Shown here: one piece after another, positions 1 through 5,959 of the stretch
How positions within the stretch are numbered: position 1 is the first letter of the stretch
Layout of the letters: every line of letters starts with the position of its first letter
Origin: Gallionellales bacterium UBA7399
GTDB taxonomy: Bacteria; Pseudomonadota; Gammaproteobacteria; Burkholderiales; Gallionellaceae
Length of the DNA stretch: 7,719 nucleotides
Assembly (NCBI GenBank): GCA_002470125.1
Contig: DKNB01000009.1
Location: forward strand, 1-7,719
Direction of reading: 5' to 3'
Position numbers and translations under genes: made by a program
The notes under the pieces: generated by a model
What the model saw: only the letters and a program-made list of their open reading frames with translations
Told to the model about the DNA's origin: nothing
Databases searched by the model: none

Positions 1-1034
1 ACGTTGGTTGGGACGAAGGCGGACACGTCGCCCGCAGCGGTCTCAATGACCGGCAATGCGGTCAGCGAGCCGGTCTTTCCCTTGACCTCGCCGTTGGTAA
101 ACTTTTCAACATACGCCTCGTTCACTCGTGCGCTCCGCTCTAATAGGCGAGAGTGCAAATAGAACACGTCCCCAGGGTAGGCCTCGCGACCTGGCGGACG
201 GCGCAACAGCAGTGATATTTGACGGTAGGCCCACGCCTGCTTGGTCAGATCATCGTAAACAATCAGCGCGTCCTGACCGCGGTCACGGTAGTACTCGCCC
301 ATGGTGCATCCGGCGTAGGGTGCCAAGAACTGCATGGCCGCAGAATCGGATGCCGTTGCTACCACCACGATGGTGTACTTCATCGCGCCGTGCTCTTCTA
401 ACTTGCGAACCACGTTGGCGACGGTAGATGCCTTCTGGCCAATCGCAACATAGATGCAGGTCATGTTCTGACCCTTCTGGTTGATGATGGCATCTATCGC
501 CACCGCGGTCTTCCCGGTCTGACGGTCGCCGATGATTAGCTCGCGCTGCCCACGACCAACCGGCACCATGGAGTCAATGGCCTTGAGTCCGGTCTGCACT
601 GGCTGCGACACCGACTTACGATCGATCACGCCCGGCGCAACCTTCTCTATCTTGTCGGTCATCTTGGCGTTGATCGGGCCCTTGCCATCGATCGGCTGCC
701 CCAGGGCGTTGACCACACGGCCAATCAGCTCGGGACCGACGGGCACCTCCAAGATTCGGCCGGTGCACTTGACGGTGTCGCCCTCGGTGATGTGCTCATA
801 GTCACCCAGCACCACCGAGCCCACGGAGTCGCGCTCCAGGTTAAGCGCTAAGCCGAAGGTGTTGCCAGGAAACTCTAGCATCTCGCCCTGCATCACGTCT
901 GACAGGCCATGAATGCGTACGATACCGTCGGTTACGCTGGTCACCGTGCCCTCTGTGCGCGCTTGGGAAAGCACCTCAAAGTTTTCGATGCGACTACGGA
1001 TCAAATTGCTAATTTCAGAAGGATTGAGCTTCAT
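1..1034 (-). CDS. atpA: ATP synthase F1 subunit alpha, C-terminal part missing at window edge
   Basis: Alpha subunit of the F1 head of the proton-translocating ATP synthase. Three copies alternate with beta around gamma on the cytoplasmic face of the membrane and bind non-catalytic nucleotide. The 344 visible residues run from an ATG at 1034 to the window edge without a stop; family members have about 513 residues, so about one third is outside. Seen: an N-terminal start MKLNPSEISNLIRSRIE, the beta-barrel domain (about 25-95) with IHGLSDVMQGEM, the P-loop GDRQTGKT at about 169-176, VAIGQKASTVANVVRKLEEHG at about 196-216, the stretch DDLTKQAWAYRQISLLLRRP at about 261-280, and PTN at the edge. 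The ATG is preceded by AAGGA seven bases upstream. The gene follows atpH after a 30-base gap. The frame is open throughout and matches proteobacterial AtpA almost end to end. Identity is certain; only the end is unseen. Confidence 0.98.
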   Translation of the reverse strand, partial: MKLNPSEISNLIRSRIENFEVLSQARTEGTVTSVTDGIVRIHGLSDVMQGEMLEFPGNTFGLALNLERDSVGSVVLGDYEHITEGDTVKCTGRILEVPVGPELIGRVVNALGQPIDGKGPINAKMTDKIEKVAPGVIDRKSVSQPVQTGLKAIDSMVPVGRGQRELIIGDRQTGKTAVAIDAIINQKGQNMTCIYVAIGQKASTVANVVRKLEEHGAMKYTIVVVATASDSAAMQFLAPYAGCTMGEYYRDRGQDALIVYDDLTKQAWAYRQISLLLRRPPGREAYPGDVFYLHSRLLERSARVNEAYVEKFTNGEVKGKTGSLTALPVIETAAGDVSAFVPTN

Positions 1035-1064
1035 CTACTTTTCCTTAATTCAATAAACATGCCA

Positions 1065-1598
1065 TCAAGCCAAGGCATTGGCTAACTCGGAGAGGTGGGT
1101 ACGTGCAGAGCCGTCGATCACCTTGTCGCCGGCACGAATAATCACCCCACCCAACAACTTGGGATCGGTTTCACAGCTAAGCCTAACCTCGCGGCCCATG
1201 CGCTTCTTTAGTGCCGCGGCGATCTTTTGCTTTTGCGCTTCCGTTAAATCAAAGGCAGACGTCACCACAACGTCCGCATTTTTTTCTGCGTCGGCCCGCA
1301 TAACCTCAAACAGCATCGAGATCTCTGGCAGCAGGGCGAGTCGCTGACCCTCCACCAAAAGTCTGACGAGGTTGCGCTGGACTTCGCTAATCTTGTCACC
1401 ACACAGCGCCAGCATGAGCGCTACCACTTGAGCCTTAACCGCACGCGGGCTGGCAATGATTGCGCGCACCTCCGAGTTCGTCACCGCCCCCGCTGCTGAC
1501 TGCAGCATGTCTGACCAGCCCTTGAGGTCGCCAAGCTCGCACGCCTTATCAAAGGCGGCCTGTGCATAGGGTCGAGCAACTGTGATTACCTCAGCCAT
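1065..1598 (-). CDS. atpH: ATP synthase F1 subunit delta
   Basis: Delta subunit (the bacterial counterpart of OSCP). It sits on top of F1 and ties the alpha subunits to the b-dimer peripheral stalk. The protein has 177 residues, the same length as E. coli AtpH. Seen: the N-terminal helical domain begins MAEVITVARPYAQAAFDKA, typical of the family, and the C-terminal domain holds the conserved run LLGGVIIRAGDKVIDGSART at about 148-167, followed by a helix ending in ANALA. The ATG at 1598 lies five bases after the atpF stop; only a short GGAA inside the last atpF codons could serve as ribosome binding site, so translation is probably coupled to atpF. It stops with TGA, 30 bases before atpA. One A7 run (T7 at 1279-1285 on the plus strand) lies in frame. 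No missing motifs. Confidence 0.97.
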   Translation of the reverse strand: MAEVITVARPYAQAAFDKACELGDLKGWSDMLQSAAGAVTNSEVRAIIASPRAVKAQVVALMLALCGDKISEVQRNLVRLLVEGQRLALLPEISMLFEVMRADAEKNADVVVTSAFDLTEAQKQKIAAALKKRMGREVRLSCETDPKLLGGVIIRAGDKVIDGSARTHLSELANALA

Positions 1599-1603
1599 GG
1601 CGG

Positions 1604-2074
1604 TTAAATTTCCGCGACGAGCTTATCAAGCAGGTCACTATGTGTCTTGGCGTCTATCTCGCGGCCCAAGATCTTACTTGCGCCAGCCAAAGCGACCACG
1701 GACACCTGCGTACGCAGCTGCTCCCTCGCACGGAAGACCTCCTGCTCAATCTCGGCCTTGGCTGCCACCACAATGCGCTCGCCCTCAGCCCTGGCTTGAG
1801 CTTTGGCTTCCTCTACAATATTGCTCGCTCGCTTGTCGCCCAGCGCAATAATCTCGGCCACCTTTTCCTTGGCCTCGCGAAGGAGCTCGGCTGAGCGCTT
1901 GGCGGCCAGCGCCAGGTCGTTCTTGCCTCGCTCTGCTGCCGCCAAACCATCGGCAATCCGCTTGTTGCGTGCGTCTAGGGCCGCCATGATCGGGGGCCAC
2001 ACAAACTTCATGCAGAACCATACGAACAATGCAAACATGATCGTCTGGCCGATAAGGGTCGCATTAATGTTCAT
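1604..2074 (-). CDS. atpF: ATP synthase Fo subunit b
   Basis: Subunit b of the Fo sector. Two copies form the peripheral stalk: a single N-terminal membrane helix anchors each copy and a long cytoplasmic coiled coil reaches up to delta. It has 156 residues, the E. coli length. Seen: MNINATLIGQTIMFALFVWF then CMKFVWPPI, the membrane anchor at about 1-28, with the proline pair that bends the helix at residues 27-28. From about 35 to 125 there is a charged, Ala-rich heptad-like helix, and the delta-binding C-terminus ends DLLDKLVAEI. The start ATG is supported by AAGGAAAGG at 2082-2090, seven bases upstream. The gap to atpE is 35 bases and to atpH five bases. One b gene of ordinary type is present, not a b/b' pair, as is normal for this part of the Proteobacteria. 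Confidence 0.98.
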   Translation of the reverse strand: MNINATLIGQTIMFALFVWFCMKFVWPPIMAALDARNKRIADGLAAAERGKNDLALAAKRSAELLREAKEKVAEIIALGDKRASNIVEEAKAQARAEGERIVVAAKAEIEQEVFRAREQLRTQVSVVALAGASKILGREIDAKTHSDLLDKLVAEI

Positions 2075-2109
2075 GCAAAAGCCTTTCCTTAGTTAAATGC
2101 GTGCGGGCT

Positions 2110-2352
2110 TTACTTGCCGGCCACAGCAAACAGAACGTACATGGCGATACCAACCGCAATCATTGGCACGGCATCCACCAGACCCATGACCACAAAGAAC
2201 TGTGTGCGCAGCATCGGGATAAGCTCAGGCTGGCGTGCGGCACCCTCAAGGAAGCGACCGCCCAAGATGCCGATACCCACTGCGGCACCCAAGGCGCCGA
2301 GCCCCATCATGATCGCGCCGGCGATATAAAGTAGTGCTTGTGCGTCGTTCAT
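2110..2352 (-). CDS. atpE: ATP synthase Fo subunit c (rotor ring)
   Basis: Proteolipid subunit c; multiple copies form the membrane rotor that carries protons past subunit a. It has 80 residues in two membrane helices: about 7-34, glycine-rich with the packing motif in MGLGALGAAVGIGILGG, and about 50-77. These are joined by the polar loop ARQPEL, with the conserved Arg40-Gln41-Pro42 that touches gamma and epsilon. The proton-carrying acid is Asp60 in VVMGLVDAVPM, equal to E. coli Asp61. The Gln and Glu set typical of sodium-coupled rings is absent, so proton coupling is inferred. The protein resembles gammaproteobacterial AtpE (GGRFLEGAARQPELIPMLRT) rather than the usual betaproteobacterial form. 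The start is fixed by a strong AGGAG nine bases upstream; a U-rich leader precedes it (see separate entry). Confidence 0.98.
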   Translation of the reverse strand: MNDAQALLYIAGAIMMGLGALGAAVGIGILGGRFLEGAARQPELIPMLRTQFFVVMGLVDAVPMIAVGIAMYVLFAVAGK

Positions 2353-2406
2353 TTGTTCTTTCTCCTGTCAGTAAAGGTCCAGCGTTTAAAAAAATAAATT
2401 AAAGCT
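2353..2406 (-). promoter_or_regulatory. U-rich translation initiation region of atpE with strong Shine-Dalgarno
   Basis: The 54-base gap between atpB and atpE reads, on the coding strand, an A/T-rich segment including TTTATTTTTTTAAA (2385-2398), a short mixed stretch, then AGGAG (2362-2366) nine bases before the ATG. In E. coli the atpE leader likewise combines a U-rich stretch with a good Shine-Dalgarno, and it boosts c-subunit synthesis over that of its neighbours. By analogy this segment probably does the same job here, perhaps by ribosomal protein S1 binding. The layout is seen; the function is inferred. Confidence 0.5.
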
Positions 2407-3267
2407 TTAGTGGTGCTCTTGGTGCGCCATGTCTAGATAGACAATGGTCAGTGTCATAAAAATAAATGCCTGTAGCGTAACGATCAGAATGTGGAAAATT
2501 GCCCACCCCAAGGAAAGCATGACCTGCGAACCAAACAACAGGGTGCTCCCAAAAGACGCGCCCGCCCAAGATGCCCCCATTAGAGCGATCAGGATGAATA
2601 TCATCTCACCGGCATACATATTTCCAAACAGTCGCAGCGCAAGGGAGACCGGCTTGGCGATCAGGTTGACCCCCTCAAGAAAAATATTGACCGGCAGGCC
2701 AAACTTTCCAAACGGTTGTAGCGTTAGCTCGCCGACAAAGCCGCCCAGACCCTTAACCTTAATGCTGTAGTAGAGCACCAACAAGAACACGCCGACGGCC
2801 ATACCTATGGTGGCATTTGGGTCCGTCGTGGGGACCAACTTAAAGTGACCGATGCCCATGGGCTCGGTAATCAGTGCGATGTAATCGATGGGCACCAGGT
2901 CCATCAGGTTCATCATAAAGATCCAAGCAAAGATGGACAGCGCCAGCGGCGCAACCATCGCGTTGCGTCCGGTGAACGAGCCGCGCACGCTGCCGTCAAT
3001 AAACTCGACCACCCACTCCACAAAGTTTTGCATGCCGCTCGGTGTGTCGGTGCTGATGGTCTTTGCCACCCTGCCAAACAAAAACAAGAACACCAGCCCC
3101 AGCACCAACGACACCAGGAGGGTATCCACGTTGATCGCCCAGAAGCCCATCGCCTTGGCCTCTTCTGCGGTGTGTGCGCAATGAAAGTGCCCATCCTGGA
3201 GCGAACAGGTTAGGTTTTGTAGGTGGTGCTGAATGTACTCGGATGTCGTTTTGCCTTCAGCGCTCAT
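2407..3267 (-). CDS. atpB: ATP synthase Fo subunit a (proton channel)
   Basis: Subunit a, the membrane stator that forms the two proton half-channels beside the c ring. It has 286 residues against 271 in E. coli. Seen: a periplasmic N-terminal tail with TSEYIQHHLQNLT, a first membrane helix at about 46-66, then helices at about 103-124, 150-170, 195-230 and 252-280. The essential arginine is Arg212 in SLALRLFGNMYAGE, with Glu221, His259 and Gln266 at the positions of E. coli Glu219, His245 and Gln252. The loop before WAIFHILIVTLQAFIF is about 12 residues longer than in E. coli, as in several other proteobacteria. The ATG at 3267 was chosen because the family motif starts right after it; an upstream in-frame TTG at 3297 would add ten unconserved residues and overlap atpI. 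The start is five bases after the atpI stop, with only a weak AAAG upstream, so coupling to atpI is likely. Cys21 and Cys30 in the tail are noted separately. Confidence 0.98.
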   Translation of the reverse strand: MSAEGKTTSEYIQHHLQNLTCSLQDGHFHCAHTAEEAKAMGFWAINVDTLLVSLVLGLVFLFLFGRVAKTISTDTPSGMQNFVEWVVEFIDGSVRGSFTGRNAMVAPLALSIFAWIFMMNLMDLVPIDYIALITEPMGIGHFKLVPTTDPNATIGMAVGVFLLVLYYSIKVKGLGGFVGELTLQPFGKFGLPVNIFLEGVNLIAKPVSLALRLFGNMYAGEMIFILIALMGASWAGASFGSTLLFGSQVMLSLGWAIFHILIVTLQAFIFMTLTIVYLDMAHQEHH

Positions 3268-3272
3268 AAACT

Positions 3273-3629
3273 TTATACAAAAATTAGTGCCACCCAATAA
3301 ACCAGCAGCGTTGCAATATATGCCCCAAACAGGGACGGTGCATGCGTCTCCTTAAACTGCGTAAAAATTAAGGAGAACAGCAGAATTGTAAATATCAGCT
3401 TGTAGGCCTCGGCGCGGTAGTGCGCCGTAATTATTTTTTTTGGGTCGCTGTCGGATGCCGTGTACATTTTTTTGGCGTAGACCAAGGTGGTCAAGAAGCC
3501 TACCGCGCCCCCCATAAAAGCCGACATTGCGGCGATCATGTTCAAGTACATCAGCGTCCCCGCGGCCACAACCACGGTCACGGCCAGCTGAATCAAAATA
3601 ACTCGGCAAGCCGTGCTGCTCACAACCAC
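3273..3629 (-). CDS. atpI: ATP synthase accessory protein AtpI
   Basis: Small membrane protein encoded first in many proteobacterial atp operons. It is not part of the finished enzyme; in studied species it helps c-ring assembly or stability, and ion transport has also been proposed. About 118 residues with four predicted membrane segments: VILIQLAVTVVVAAGTLMYL, then one around SAFMGGAVGFLTTLVYA, then YKLIFTILLFSLIFTQF, and a last one around GAYIATLLVYWVALIFV. A short basic loop KKMYTASDSDPKKI lies between the second and third. Identity rests on size, topology and place before atpB more than on a sharp motif. The start is not an ATG: TTG at 3635, GTG at 3629 and GTG at 3623 are all in frame. 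GTG 3629 was taken because GAAGG (3636-3640) lies six bases upstream. Two A-tracts (8 and 7 bases) sit in the loop region. Confidence 0.88.
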   Translation of the reverse strand: MVVSSTACRVILIQLAVTVVVAAGTLMYLNMIAAMSAFMGGAVGFLTTLVYAKKMYTASDSDPKKIITAHYRAEAYKLIFTILLFSLIFTQFKETHAPSLFGAYIATLLVYWVALIFV

Positions 3630-3650
3630 CCCCAACCTTCGAAGCCCAAC

Positions 3651-3680
3651 ATTCTACTCAATCTCGCTTACTCGCGTCAA
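3651..3680 (-). promoter_or_regulatory. Probable sigma70 promoter of the atp operon
   Basis: On the coding strand the parB-atpI gap holds TTGACG (plus-strand 3675-3680) and TAGAAT (3651-3656) with an 18-base spacer. Each hexamer matches the sigma70 consensus at five of six positions. An A/T-rich stretch lies just upstream of the -35 box. The expected start point, about 7 bases past the -10 box, falls near 3644 and leaves a leader of only about 15 bases before the chosen atpI start. Position in the only sizeable gap ahead of the atp genes supports the call. The boxes are seen; activity is inferred. Confidence 0.72.
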
Positions 3681-3697
3681 CGATTTATTTCGCAAAC

Positions 3698-4540
3698 CTA
3701 CTTCCAGCGTGCGATTAATTCAGCCAGGTGGTCGTGGCTGGTGTACCCAATAATCAACTTGCCCGCACCTTTTTTACCCGCCTTGATTTCCACGTGGGCA
3801 CCAAGATGCTGTGCGATATCCTCTTGCAGCCGCAGAGTATCTCGGCTGACTTTTATTTTTTTGTGTTGTGGCGCAGGGCTCAATAGGTTGTGCACCAGCC
3901 TTTCCGCGTCACGTACCGACAAGCCGCCCGCCACGATCTGATTGGCGGCGGTAACCTGCCGCGCACCGTCCAGCGCCAGCAGCGCGCGCGCGTGACCCAT
4001 GTCTAGACGGCCATCCATCAGCATATCCTGTACCAATCGTGGCAGCCTTAGCAGGCGCAGCAGGTTGCTGGTTGCGCTACGTGAGCGGCCCACCGCATCA
4101 GCAGCGGCCGTGTGCGTCATCTTAAACTCGTCAATCAGTCGCTGAATGCCGGTCGCCTCCTCGAACGGATTGAGGTCTTCGCGCTGAAGGTTCTCAATCA
4201 GCGCCATGGACAGCGCGGCATTATCTGACACTTGGCGCACCAGGACTGGCACCCGGCTCAGGCCAGCCAACTGGGCGGCACGCCAGCGACGTTCGCCCGC
4301 AATAATCTCGTGGCTACCGTTCGGCAAAAGGCGTGCCAGGATCGGCTGCATCACCCCCTGCGCCTTGATCGAGGCGGCCAGCTCGTTGAGCGATGCCTCG
4401 TCCATGTGGCTGCGCGGCTGATACTTGCCCGGCTTAAGCTCGCCCACTCTCATTTCGCTCAACACGTCTCCCTGCTCTTGTATGCCGCCAGACAATAAAA
4501 CGTCTAGGCCGCGCCCCAATCCTCTGTTTGTCTTTACCAT
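3698..4540 (-). CDS. parB: Chromosome partition protein ParB (Spo0J/Noc-type CTPase)
   Basis: ParB loads onto parS sites near oriC, spreads as a CTP-dependent clamp and serves as cargo for the ParA ATPase during chromosome segregation. It has 280 residues, the normal chromosomal length. Seen in order: an N-terminal ParA-contacting motif RGLGRGLDVLL at about 6-16; the N-terminal domain with PGKYQPRS at about 37-44; the CTP-binding motif AGERRWRAAQLAG at 81-93; ENLQREDLNPFEEA at 116-129; a helix-turn-helix around 141-165 with AVGRSRSATSNLLRLLRLP; and a C-terminal dimerisation domain to residue 280 after a linker at about 220-230. The ATG lies one base after the parA TGA, and a strong GGAGG lies in the last parA codons, so ParA and ParB are co-translated. 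A T7 run (3856-3862) encodes lysines in the linker. No parS site is visible in the window. Confidence 0.97.
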   Translation of the reverse strand: MVKTNRGLGRGLDVLLSGGIQEQGDVLSEMRVGELKPGKYQPRSHMDEASLNELAASIKAQGVMQPILARLLPNGSHEIIAGERRWRAAQLAGLSRVPVLVRQVSDNAALSMALIENLQREDLNPFEEATGIQRLIDEFKMTHTAAADAVGRSRSATSNLLRLLRLPRLVQDMLMDGRLDMGHARALLALDGARQVTAANQIVAGGLSVRDAERLVHNLLSPAPQHKKIKVSRDTLRLQEDIAQHLGAHVEIKAGKKGAGKLIIGYTSHDHLAELIARWK

Positions 4541-4541
4541 G

Positions 4542-5333
4542 TCACCCCTCCGGTTGAGCCTGCGATGATTGTGTTGCCTTGTTGAGCAGCTCTCCTGCCA
4601 GCGCCAGGTAGGCCTGCGCGCCCTTGGAAGACTTGTCGTGATGAAGAACCGGCACGCCGTAGCTTGGCGCCTCCGCCAGCCTTACGTTACGCGGGATGAT
4701 AGTACGGTAAACCTTCTCGCCAAAGTGCTGCTGCAGCTGCTCAGAGACCTGCTGGTCCAGCGTGTTGCGTGGGTTGAGCATGGTGCGCAGCAGCCCCTCG
4801 ATCTCAAGGTCTGGATTTAGGTGCGCTCTCACCTTGCGGATGGTGTTGACCAAGTCGCTTAGGCCCTCAAGGGCATAGTACTCACACTGCACCGGGATCA
4901 TGACCGACTTGGCCGCACACAGTCCGTTCAGGGTGAGCAGGTTTAGTGCGGGGGGGCAGTCGATCAGCGCGTAGTCGTACTCATCTGTTACCGCCTGCAG
5001 GGCATCTCTGAGTCTGGCCTCGCGATTGGGGAGGTCGACCAGCTCAATTTCGGCCCCGGCCAAATCACGATTGGCTGGGAGCACGTCGTATCCTCCGATT
5101 TCTGAGCGCTGCCGCACTTCGTGCAGTGTCTTGCTTCCCAGTAAGACGTGGTAAACGGTTGCCGAGAGGTCGCGCTTGTCGATACCGCTTCCCATGGTGG
5201 CGTTGCCCTGCGGATCGAGGTCTATCAATAGCACCCTCTGCTTGACCGCGGCCAAGCTTGCGGCGAGGTTGACCGATGTGGTGGTCTTGCCCACCCCTCC
5301 TTTTTGGTTCGCGATTGCCAATACTCTAGTCAT
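4542..5333 (-). CDS. parA: Chromosome partition ATPase ParA (Soj/MinD family)
   Basis: Deviant-Walker ATPase that binds DNA non-specifically as an ATP dimer and drives ParB-parS complexes apart. It has 263 residues, the usual size for chromosomal ParA with no N-terminal DNA-binding domain. Seen: the deviant P-loop KGGVGKTT at 11-18 with signature Lys11, the Walker A' strand LLIDLDPQGNAT at about 35-46 with Asp38 and Asp40, Walker B YALIDCPPAL with Asp125, QCEYYALEGLSDLVNTI in the middle, and the family C-terminal motif VIPRNVRLAEAPS in the form IIPRNVRLAEAPSYG. The ATG at 5333 gives the standard start MTRVLAIANQKGG. An in-frame TTG at 5363 would add ten residues inside rsmG and is not favoured. 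The start follows the rsmG stop by two bases and has no clear Shine-Dalgarno. A C7 tract lies in the Walker B coding region. Confidence 0.97.
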   Translation of the reverse strand: MTRVLAIANQKGGVGKTTTSVNLAASLAAVKQRVLLIDLDPQGNATMGSGIDKRDLSATVYHVLLGSKTLHEVRQRSEIGGYDVLPANRDLAGAEIELVDLPNREARLRDALQAVTDEYDYALIDCPPALNLLTLNGLCAAKSVMIPVQCEYYALEGLSDLVNTIRKVRAHLNPDLEIEGLLRTMLNPRNTLDQQVSEQLQQHFGEKVYRTIIPRNVRLAEAPSYGVPVLHHDKSSKGAQAYLALAGELLNKATQSSQAQPEG

Positions 5334-5335
5334 AT

Positions 5336-5959
5336 TTAAGTGGGTTTCAACATAATTAAACAACGTGCGGCAACCACCCCGGGCACCTCTAGCGGCACAA
5401 CCCCTATCACACTCACGTCATGCGGCAGCTGCTCCAACTCCGCCGCCTTGGGCGCGGCCTTCATGGCAATCCAGCCTCCCCTTTGCGCCAAGAGATGACG
5501 CGTCAGCCCAACAAACCCTGCCGTGTTGGTGAAGGCACGCGAGATGATGCCGTCAAACTTGACGCCAGCCTGCCAGGACTCTACGCGCCCGCAGTGGACG
5601 CTTACATTGTTCAGCTCCAGCTCCATCTTCGCCTGCTGGACGAAACTGGTTTTCTTGCTGTTGCTGTCTATTAAGGTAAACGTCCACTGCGGGCACGCCA
5701 TCGCCAGCACCAAACCTGGCAGGCCTGCGCCACAGCCCACGTCCAGCCAACATCCAGGCCACATGTGCGGCACGACAGCGAGGCTGTCGAGCAGGTGCCC
5801 GCTCACCATTTGCTCTGGCTGGCGGATCGCCGTCAGATTGTAGACCCGGTTCCACTTATATAGCAGCTCGAGATATTGCAACAACTTTTGCTGCGCCTCT
5901 GGCGCAACGCTCAGACCCAGCTGAGCAATCCCAAGCGTCAACTCCTTGGCCTGGCTCAC
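5336..5959 (-). CDS. rsmG: 16S rRNA (guanine527-N7)-methyltransferase RsmG (GidB)
   Basis: Uses S-adenosylmethionine to form m7G527 in 16S rRNA of the small ribosomal subunit; loss of this mark gives low-level streptomycin resistance in several bacteria. It has 207 residues, the E. coli length. Seen: the N-terminal helical region with YKWNRVYNLTAIR at about 34-46 and HLLDSLAV at 55-62; SAM motif I LDVGCGAGLPG at 72-82, where most relatives have Ser or Thr in place of Cys76; acidic motif LIDSNSKKTSF at about 96-106; and ISRAF at 139-143. The GTG start at 5959 overlaps the mnmG TGA as GTGA, with AGAAGG about ten bases upstream, so it is probably translated by coupling with mnmG. The sequence around the N-terminal motifs and DSNSKK reads like betaproteobacterial RsmG. 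Confidence 0.97.
   Translation of the reverse strand: MSQAKELTLGIAQLGLSVAPEAQQKLLQYLELLYKWNRVYNLTAIRQPEQMVSGHLLDSLAVVPHMWPGCWLDVGCGAGLPGLVLAMACPQWTFTLIDSNSKKTSFVQQAKMELELNNVSVHCGRVESWQAGVKFDGIISRAFTNTAGFVGLTRHLLAQRGGWIAMKAAPKAAELEQLPHDVSVIGVVPLEVPGVVAARCLIMLKPT

Noticed and set aside
2400..2409. TAAAGCTTTA palindrome followed by a T-run after atpB, resembling an intrinsic terminator
   Set aside because: The arms are five A/T-rich pairs with no loop, and it would cut off the essential downstream atp genes; the T-run fits better as an atpE leader element.
2845..3213. A 122-codon plus-strand reading frame opposite atpB, rich in His and Gln
   Set aside because: Composition is what the complement of a hydrophobic membrane protein gene gives; no domain or ribosome binding site supports it.
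3268..3297. Ten-residue N-terminal extension of AtpB from a TTG at 3297
   Set aside because: No Shine-Dalgarno precedes it, it overlaps atpI, and the conserved family start lies at the ATG at 3267.
3786..3800. A CACGTG core in parB that could be the centre of a parS site
   Set aside because: Only the six-base core matches; the flanking TGTTT and AAACA arms of the parS consensus are absent.
3420..3941. A 173-codon plus-strand reading frame across atpI and parB
   Set aside because: It lies antisense to two genes with clear family matches, its translation shows no recognisable domain, and it spans the promoter gap; it is a shadow frame.
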